DNA from: Lophium mytilinum
Taxonomy: Eukaryota > Ascomycota > Dothideomycetes > Mytilinidiales > Mytilinidiaceae
DNA: 64,000 bases
Reading direction: 5' to 3'
Assembly: GCA_010093605.1 (NCBI GenBank)
Contig: MU004198.1
Coordinates: forward strand, 874,456 to 938,455
Shown here one piece after another: positions 57,004-64,000 of this stretch. Below the pieces are notes generated by a model. It searched no databases. It worked only from the letters and a program-made list of their open reading frames with translations, and was not told the origin of the DNA. The position numbers were made by a program, and so were the translations under genes. Each line of letters opens with the position of its first letter. Positions within the stretch are counted from its first letter, which is position 1.

Positions 57004-57912
57004 TGTTTGTGCTTCCTTTTACTCTTCAACTTTCTATAATCATTGGGGGCTGCACGATTGGCATTGGAGCACTGGTCTTACGTTTTCTGGGCGCTTACCA
57101 TCGACACGGGGTTCTGGTGCCGTATCAAGGGGTTCGGATTAGGCGTTTTCATGGCGGCATTCAGGGTCGGGTACACTAGGGAACTGGCTCAATTCTGGCT
57201 GATCGATAGGACATCGCGGTCCTCAAAGGGAATATTTGGTAGTTTGTCAGTTCAGGAGTTCCGGTCCTGCGCTCTCTACCTTATCTAGCCAGCAGTCTAA
57301 TCAACGCGATAACGAAGAATCACAACATCTTTCAAATCAAAAACGTCACGTCTTCACCCCGTTTCTGTTTCTCTGTGTACAACTCGATCACCATACAAAC
57401 GACTCCATTTCGCTACCATGCTGCGTAGATCAAGGCGTGTGATGATCGTGGAAGTGGTGTCTAATGATTGCATACCATTTTCTAGAGTGCTTCAACGACT
57501 ACCTAACCCCAGTGGATCAAACGAATCGAGGAAACTGAGTCCAAATGTCGCTGTGCCAACTGTACATCGCTTAGATTTTTACTAGGGTATCAATGCGCCC
57601 CAGACAGCGGTAAACAGGCGTGCATAGATATGTCGGCGAGGCGCTAATGTGGAACACTCAGATCAAATCTCCACCACCTCCTCGGATCTTATTCTCTAAA
57701 AACTTCGTCCTGTATAAGATTTTACGCTCTGCCGAGTCTAATGCCTGCACATTAGCGGTCAGTTTCAACGTAGGTGGCACCCCTCCTTCGCCAAGATATC
57801 TACGCGGCACAGCAGAGCTACAAAAGCTGTTGCCTTCACTCAACTTCAACGTTATTTTCACTCGTTTTGACTTATATCCTCGATTTTCCACCATTTTAAG
57901 CTCAACTCCACC
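57004..57912. other. Intergenic, 0.9 kb
   Basis: Short frames on both strands without family features. Holds the 3' flank of the deubiquitinase gene and the promoter of the WD40 gene. Confidence 0.5.
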
Positions 57913-59293
57913 ATGGCGTTATCGCCACAGGCTAGCTTCCTGGTTCTTAACCGCACAACCATAAGGAATCTCCACCTTACCGATAACTATGTCGTCGTGT
58001 ATCATCGTAACCTTTTCACTGATCCCGACGAAGTCAACGTCCTCGATATCCGCTGCCAGCACAGCGGACTCGAGGCGTGTGAGCATCGGAGACGATTACC
58101 AGTAGGACAGACATGGAGTTTCGAGTCTTGCGGCGACGTGCTAGCAGGCGCACTAGGGGAATTCAACGCGACTCTGGGGATCGGGGTTTGGGATTTGAAG
58201 ACAGGGTATGCTCTCTAGCTGCACTCAAACTCTCACACGCGAATCGGGTTCTGTCCCGTGGACGAATTACTGAAGGATATTAGCACACAGTCCGCAATTC
58301 TTGCCAGCGAGACTGGTACGATCCGTTGCGTGTTATTCCCAAACCCCACGACCATCATATCGGGCGCATCTGACGGAAGTGTGATCGTGTGGGACGTCCC
58401 GTCTGGCAGACGCCGACATACTCTGAAAGAAGGCCATAGTAACACTCATACCGTGGCAGCTGCCGAGACAGACGAGGGACATCCTTCGGCAGTCACCAGT
58501 CTCAAATCACAGGCCAATCTTCTTGTTTCTGCGACTCGTGGGGGCACAGCACAAATCTGGGATCTGAACAGCGGCCAGTGTATACAAACACTGACAGGTC
58601 ACGTTGACTATTTCTCAAAAGTGGAACTCAACGCCAATCGCTCTCTGCTCGCGACAGGGCAAGCAAAGGGCGAAATAAGAATCTGGGATCTCAAGTCTGG
58701 GTAAAGAACTTCCGCGCCATTAATTCCGCTTCGAGACACAGCTAACATGTCTGTACGATACGGATAGCGCATGCATCGCGACATGCCGTGACCATACATG
58801 GGTCGTGACGCAGTTCTCGACCGACCCCGACGACACAGGGCTCCTCGTCTCAGCCTCAGCAGACGGCTGGATCCGTACCTGGGAGTGGAGCACCGGCGCC
58901 CCCGTGCGCGCGCTCTGGACCGGCGACCACTCGGCGGGTAGAAACGCTATTCGTGGAGTCTTCTGGACGAAGGAGCTGATGGTCACGGCGAACGTGAATG
59001 GGCTGCTGAGGGCGTATGACCGCCAAACTCACCAGCCTCGCTTCGACCTACGAGTGCGTCAAGGTGACATTTTCCACGTTGCGAGGCGAGGCGATTTGCT
59101 GGCTGTTGTGGTGAGGGTTGAGAGCGGGAAGCATGCGGTTGAGCTGTATGACGTTTCGGGACTTGATATGGAACAGAGTAGGTTTGTGAACAAGGATGTA
59201 GATTTGGCGGGGTTGAGTCTGGTGATGAATCTTACTCTTGGATGCCTGGTGGCGGGACAGAGGAATACTGGAGGCGGATTTGATGGAGATTGA
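57913..59293 (+). CDS. WD40-repeat protein
   Basis: Three exons: 57913-58205, 58284-58700 and 58768-59293 (411 residues). The first intron (78 bp) uses acceptor gatattag, the one that keeps frame and gives KTG-TQSAIL; the second (67 bp) has a gctaac branch. The N-terminus MALSPQASFLVLNRTTIRNLHL leads into beta-propeller blades with WD-type endings: GIGVWDLKTG, GSVIVWDVPSGR, TAQIWDLNSGQC, GEIRIWDLKSG and GWIRTWEWSTGAP. No F-box is visible before the repeats. Propellers of this kind are scaffolds, so the specific role is not evident. Confidence 0.78.
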
Positions 59294-60029
59294 GGTTATG
59301 GAATGCAAGTGTGCCCCCGTACTCATTCCATGAATTAATGGCTTTGTGTCTTCTCTTCGACATACAAACTTCTTACACAGCACCATAAACGTTTACCCCC
59401 CTGCGTCCGCATTGGACAGGATTTCAGTCATCACCCTCAATCTTTGCACTGTAATTGTATATCAAGGTAAATGAACTCCGAGCACAACATCGCTTGAACA
59501 GTACTACGCTATTAGTCTAACCATTACTGCTCGCCTTCAATCCTGTTCATTTGACACCACCGAGAGGGGCGGCCCGGCTTGGTGATAGGCAATGAGTTAG
59601 GGAATAGTCTGATTTGCAATGCGTGGAATTTGTCATTCCACCTAGATGCGTAAGACCTCATGGGGTATCCGCAAGCAGTGGTAAGTGAGCGTGTACACAT
59701 TTCTAGCCTGTCGCTGTAGATCTCTTGATATCGAGATCGAAACAACCAGGGAGGCCTCGATTGACTACAACGGAGGATCTTAGTGCAGCGACATGGTGCT
59801 CAATATAGAAGTCCTAGCCAGCCATACTGTTTGTCCAAAAAGCCGAAGCCGTGGTAGTCGATATCGGGGTCAAGATTGAAAGTCTAAAACGCGAACTAAA
59901 AATCTAGTTTTCATTAAACATGCCGCGAACTCGAAACGCATAGGGGAGTGCAGGACATCAGAACTTAGAGCACTCACTTCCCCCGGCTAGGTTTTCGTCA
60001 ATGTCCGCGGAGGCCCCTAGGAGGGATGC
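59294..60029. other. Intergenic between convergent genes
   Basis: Holds the 3' ends of the WD40 gene and the adenosine-deaminase fragment. Nothing else recognised. Confidence 0.5.
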
Positions 60030-60920
60030 TCAGCCCGTCCACCCATCCCACTCCCGATACATCACCCTCAACCTCTCCTTCTCGGCCTCGCTACCGAAAA
60101 TCGTCTCCACTGCACCCTCACAAAGTTTTCTCACATCGTCCTTTGTGAGTTCGAAATGCTCCGCTGCGAGTCTATACTCCTCGCTCAATGGACTTTCAAA
60201 CACGCCCACATCATCCGTCTGCACCGCCATTAGCGACTACTCCCTATCCCCAATATCATAGCATATCAAGGGCACCTAGCAGGAAAATTCAACTCACACT
60301 TAACGCCACCCCAACCCCAGCGCCCCTCCACCACCCAAAATGATGCCCCTCATACCCCCCGTCCCCGTGCATCTTCAGCTGTACATTACAGCTCAAGCAC
60401 AGCTCCACTCCAACGCCTTGTTTCACAATTTCATCCTTGATCTCCTCTTTCACATGGATAACATGCCCGATCCGCCCTGGCTGCCACCGTAGTAACTCCC
60501 GCAGTTCCTCGTCTGTTGCTGAGGCGGTAGCTTCCGCAAAATGCAGCGTAATCCCCAGCCCTGCCTCTTTTGCACGCTGGAAAGCGGGGGCGAACTTGGC
60601 AATCCCACTGACGGCGGGGTCGCCGCAGAGGTCGACGCCAACGACGCCGAAGGGGCGGTGTTTGAGGGCGAGGTCGACTGTGTCGTGGGCTTCGGGGAGG
60701 GAGTTCCGGCGGTCGATGGAGAGGATGAGGGTGGCGTGGAGGGTGTTTGCCGGGTCGGCGTTGTGCGAGCGCAGGATGGAGAGGACGGTGGAGACGTAGA
60801 GGTCTTTTGAGATGTTGTGAGCTGGGCTAGCGCGAGGGGTGGTGCGGAGTTCGAGGTAGACGACGCCGTCGGCTTGGAAGTCGGAGAGGACTCTTTTGGT
60901 GGAGAATCTGGGGCGAGTGG
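60030..60920 (-). pseudogene. Adenosine deaminase-like gene lacking its N-terminus
   Basis: Adenosine/adenine deaminase family, ADAL/Aah1 type. Two exons are clear on the minus strand: from about 60912 to 60298 and 60218-60030, with a 79-bp intron (donor GTGAGT). Present motifs: DGVVYLELRTTPR, LILSIDRR, GVVGVDLCGDP, LHFAEA with the catalytic Glu, GRIGHV, and TDDVGVFESPLSEEYRLA. Missing is the N-terminal part with the metal-binding H-x-H motif. I looked for the H-A-H codon pattern upstream to about 61400 on the minus strand and did not see it. The upstream open frame is hydrophobic and has no ATG. The gene is thus either 5'-truncated or has a distant first exon. Downstream core residues look intact, so loss may be recent. 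Confidence 0.75.
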
Positions 60921-62349
60921 TGAGTTGTTGGGTTGAGGGAGGTCGGATGGTTGTTGCGAGGGGCGAAAGTGGATGGAAAATAAGCAGAGATGAAGCACGA
61001 AGGCACGTAATGAGCGCAGAAGCGAGAGAGCAGAATAAGATATTGATAGCTATGGAACGGAACTAGAACATACTCGATGCTTGGAAGATCACTACATAGT
61101 TGGTAGATGTAAGATGAGAAAAGCGGAAAGAATCTGAGACGACTTGGTTAGCTACCTAGACGTCCATGCCAAACGTCGCTCAAGCTGGAAAGTTCGCCCG
61201 CGACCGATCGTACAACATGGTTGACCGTCTCACAGACGCCTGATGAACAGCTGACGTGAAACAGGCTGCAGACCGTGGTTGAAACGGAGGATTCTTTGGC
61301 ACCCTCCCAATATGCTCTTGCGTAAGGTCATTTACAGCGAACTTATAGATATAAGTTGAAACGAGTAGACGGCCGCGCATAACGTTGGCCTAGAGAGCTG
61401 CGGACTCCTGCAGGTCTCGAGGCAGTGTGACGTTGGCAGCATGCTAAGACGCGCCTAAAAGCTTCAATCCAGCGTCTGCCTCAGATCTCAGGCATCTACG
61501 CGTCCTGCTGGAGGTGATATCAAGTATCATTCACCGATCAGGCCCGTTCGGAGGGTGGGTTTTTGCCCAACCAATCTCGGACCGTCACCTGCGGTTCACA
61601 TAATGAGAGTGGCCTACGTGTTGAGGTCTATCACTACGCCCGGCGGTATCGCAACGAGCGGGTCTGGGAGCGCAAGGCTGGGATCCTCGTCCTTCTTGAT
61701 GCGCCAGATGTCGTGCAGCGTGCCCCGACTGATGCTGCCGGTGAGATGGGCGTGAAGCTGCCGAGTCATGGATTAGCAATCCAAGGTTTGGCGGGCTCCC
61801 ACGCCGGCCGCCGTCGTATCGCAGCGAGGGCTAAGGGGCAGAAGCAGTGCAGGCGGTACCTCAATCTTGGGCAGCCTCTGGGCGAAGGCGGCGTCGACGG
61901 CCATGGTGTTGTGAAGTGAATGGAACAATGCAGCTGCAGTTGCGGCCCCGTATGCAGAGTGCTGAGGGAATGTCTGCCGTCTGGGGGCGGAGGAGTTCGA
62001 CTCGCAGCGGGAATGTCGCCTGCAGTGGTGGCCCCCAGGCCGGAGAGTGGGCGGAGCTTGGCCCGGAGCGGACAAGCGCGGCCTGGGCGTCCCCTTCTCC
62101 AATGTGCCTGCCGCGAACCTCAACCTCCAGCCATCGCAGCGCACCTCACCAACCCACCGCACCGCCAACTCCTCCGTGTCCGGCCATTGTCCTCTCGCCG
62201 CGCCCAGTCGCCCTTCTCTGCGACCGCCGGACCTCCTCAGCGCTTGCAACGTCCATCTCCAGTCCGCCGCCGCGAGAGGAGCCCCCTGATCCGCCTGCCC
62301 TGCCCGTCCGCGCGACGACGTCGTCCTCGCCGCCCCAAAGTTGCCAATC
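60921..62349. other. Intergenic, 1.4 kb
   Basis: Left part is the truncated side of the deaminase; right part is the promoter and GC-rich leader of the G-beta gene. A 373-codon minus-strand frame at 61773-62894 overlaps the G-beta gene and is a shadow, not a gene. Confidence 0.5.
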
Positions 62350-63667
62350 ATGGCCGACATGAGTGCCGAGTCGATCCAGCAGAAGATCCAGATTGCCCGA
62401 CGTGATGCGGAGGCTCTCAAGGACCGCATCAAGCGCAAGAAGGATGAGCTCGCCGACACCACCCGTACGTGCTCCCGGCCGGTACTCGGCCATACATATG
62501 AATCTATACTCCCCCAATTGCTTAGAGTCCCCATGCTGACCTGCTCGCCATAGTCCGCGACGTCGCACGACAGCGCGTCGATGCGCTGCCCCGCCTCACC
62601 ATGAAGACCAAGCGCACCCTCAAGGGCCATCTGGCCAAGATCTATGCCATGCACTGGTCGACCGACCGCCGACATCTCGTCTCCGCCTCCCAGGACGGCA
62701 AGCTGATCATCTGGGATGCCTACACAACCAACAAGGTCCACGCCATTCCGCTCCGTTCGTCGTGGGTCATGACCTGCGCCTACTCGCCCAGCGGCAACTA
62801 CGTAGCTTGCGGAGGACTCGATAACATCTGCTCCATATACAACCTGTCTGCTCGTGAAGGCCCCACTCGCGTTGCCCGCGAACTCTCCGGCCACTCTGGC
62901 TATCTCAGCTGCTGTCGTTTCATCAGCGACCGCCGCATCCTCACCTCCTCTGGCGACATGACCTGCGTTCTCTGGGATCTAGAAACCGGCTCCAAGGTTC
63001 ACGAGTTCGCGGACCATCTTGGTGATGTGATGAGCTTGAGCATCAACCCTCTGGACGCCAATCAGTTCGTGTCCGGTGCCTGCGACGCCTTTGCGAAGCT
63101 GTGGGATATCCGCCAGCAAAAGTGCGTGCAGACGTTCGCTGCCCACGACTCGGACATCAATGCCATCCAGTTCTTCCCCAATGGAAACGCGTTTGGTACT
63201 GGATCCGATGACGCGTCTTGCCGTCTGTTTGACATCCGCGCCGACCGCGAGCTCCAGAGCTACACCGTGAGTCCCTCTCCAAATCATGGCCAGTTTCAAG
63301 CTACAAATACTGACTACTTCTGTTTCGTAGATTGGCGAGCCCGTCTGTGGCATTACTTCGGTTGCTTTCTCTGTGTCGGGACGACTACTGTTTGCCGGCT
63401 ACGACGACTTCGAGTGCAAGGTAAGACTGGGGAAACATCGGACAAGGCAGAGACGACGCTAACGGTTCCAGGTCTGGGATGTTCTTCGTGGAGAGCGAGT
63501 CGGGACGCTTCAAGGTCACGACAACCGTGTCAGCTGTCTCGGCGTGAGCATGGATGCGATGAGCCTGTGCACGGGATCGTGGGACTCAATGGTACGTTTC
63601 GCTGCGCCACCATGTTTCGAGGGGATGGAAGTGGCTAATAGTGATGTAGTTGCGTATCTGGGCATGA
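62350..63667 (+). CDS. sfaD: Heterotrimeric G-protein beta subunit
   Basis: G-beta of the membrane G-protein complex, governing development, sporulation and virulence signalling in filamentous fungi. Five exons: 62350-62464, 62554-63266, 63331-63420, 63472-63591 and 63650-63667 (351 residues, as expected). Introns are 89, 64, 51 and 58 bp. The N-terminal helix [18 protein letters not shown] pairs with G-gamma. Seven WD blades follow: [84 protein letters not shown] and the last blade, which is split over the final introns ([23 protein letters not shown]). The last exon is only 18 bp (LRIWA and stop). The frame closes exactly through all joins. Confidence 0.95.
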
Positions 63668-64000
63668 TTGTGGCTGCTCTGCGCTGCAAGATGTACGACG
63701 TTAATGGTGTGGGCTAGCTTCCAGCTGCAGCTGGTCCAGACACTCTAATCCTCAAGCTGTATGCTTATTACCCTCGACCAAGCAACAGCCACAGCCACAA
63801 CAAAATTCTCACATTTATCTGCACCGCAACGTCTTTGTGGGCAGTCAATAACACAAGAGCAAGATGGATCTTGGAGGGGTGCGGAGTAATATGCCGTTTG
63901 CGCGACAGCTTCCGGGGCGCTCCGGATGGGTTGCAAGTTTTCTCTTGTGCTGTTTTAAACTTCTTCTTTCCTTCGGACATGTTTTGCTATGTTGGGTTGG
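63668..64000. other. 3' flank of G-beta gene, window end
   Basis: Contains the 3' UTR of the G-beta gene. A minus-strand ATG frame at 63768-63980 (70 codons, Lys-rich start) is not supported by any family and is not called. Confidence 0.5.

Noticed and set aside
60450-60998. 182-codon Ser/Pro/Thr-rich minus-strand frame
   Set aside because: It lies in the wrong register over the deaminase; the motif-bearing frame is the real one.
61773-62894. 373-codon minus-strand frame
   Set aside because: It overlaps the first two exons of the G-beta gene and the GC-rich leader. Composition explains its length and it has no family features.
1-64000. tRNA or rRNA genes, CRISPR arrays, prophage or plasmid features
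   Set aside because: No cloverleaf-type box pairs, rRNA-like segments, spaced identical repeats or bacterial mobile genes were seen. The window is fungal nuclear DNA.
1-64000. Secondary-metabolite cluster
   Set aside because: A Zn2Cys6 regulator, a hydrolase remnant and membrane proteins are present, but no polyketide synthase, peptide synthetase, terpene cyclase or P450 gene.

Overview
This window looks like nuclear DNA of a filamentous ascomycete (Pezizomycotina, most likely Dothideomycetes). The reasons are short GT-AG introns (about 45-90 bp, often with a CTAAC-type branch site close to the acceptor), and families typical of these fungi: HET, DUF3176, the fungal rhodopsin-like membrane family, Zn2Cys6 regulators, UPF0187/bestrophin, S10 carboxypeptidase S1 and FHA-RING Dma1. 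There are no operons, ribosome-binding sites or CRISPR arrays. Gene models were built by hand from reading frames and splice sites, so 5' ends are less certain than cores.

Layout. 0.5-11 kb holds housekeeping genes: Las1 pre-rRNA nuclease, Swd2 of COMPASS, a mitochondrial oxaloacetate-type carrier, a 3-kb gene-poor stretch, a conserved fungal protein with a basic block, and an OHCU decarboxylase of purine breakdown. 11.8-24.6 kb is more accessory: a Zn2Cys6 regulator beside a broken alpha/beta hydrolase, a membrane-anchored lectin-like protein, a decayed repeat tract, a HET-domain gene, a protein with a STAND-like N-terminus and a ubiquitin-like domain, and a bestrophin-like channel. 25-38 kb has Dma1, mitochondrial processing peptidase alpha, a small unknown gene, an AIM9-like phosphotransferase, an F-box-like protein and a DUF3176 membrane protein. 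38.3-47.7 kb is gene-poor, with decayed tandem repeats, a small secreted cysteine-rich protein, a hairpin-forming inverted repeat, a rhodopsin-like membrane protein and a secreted carboxypeptidase. 47.7-64 kb has a DUF7580-type protein head-to-head with a C2H2/PHD protein, then Alb1 divergent from a membrane-anchored deubiquitinase, a WD40 protein, an adenosine deaminase lacking its N-terminus, and the heterotrimeric G-protein beta subunit.

How the genes relate. Las1 and Alb1 both serve 60S ribosome formation. Swd2 (H3K4 methylation), Dma1 and the deubiquitinase act in chromatin and ubiquitin signalling. OHCU decarboxylase and adenosine deaminase belong to purine catabolism. The most unusual content is the accessory set: the HET and ubiquitin-like-domain genes next to each other, the DUF7580 and C2H2/PHD pair, the decayed regulator/hydrolase pair, and the repeat tracts with transition-rich divergence that may reflect repeat-induced point mutation. 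I found no intact transposon and no clear new system; the findings are ranked accordingly.
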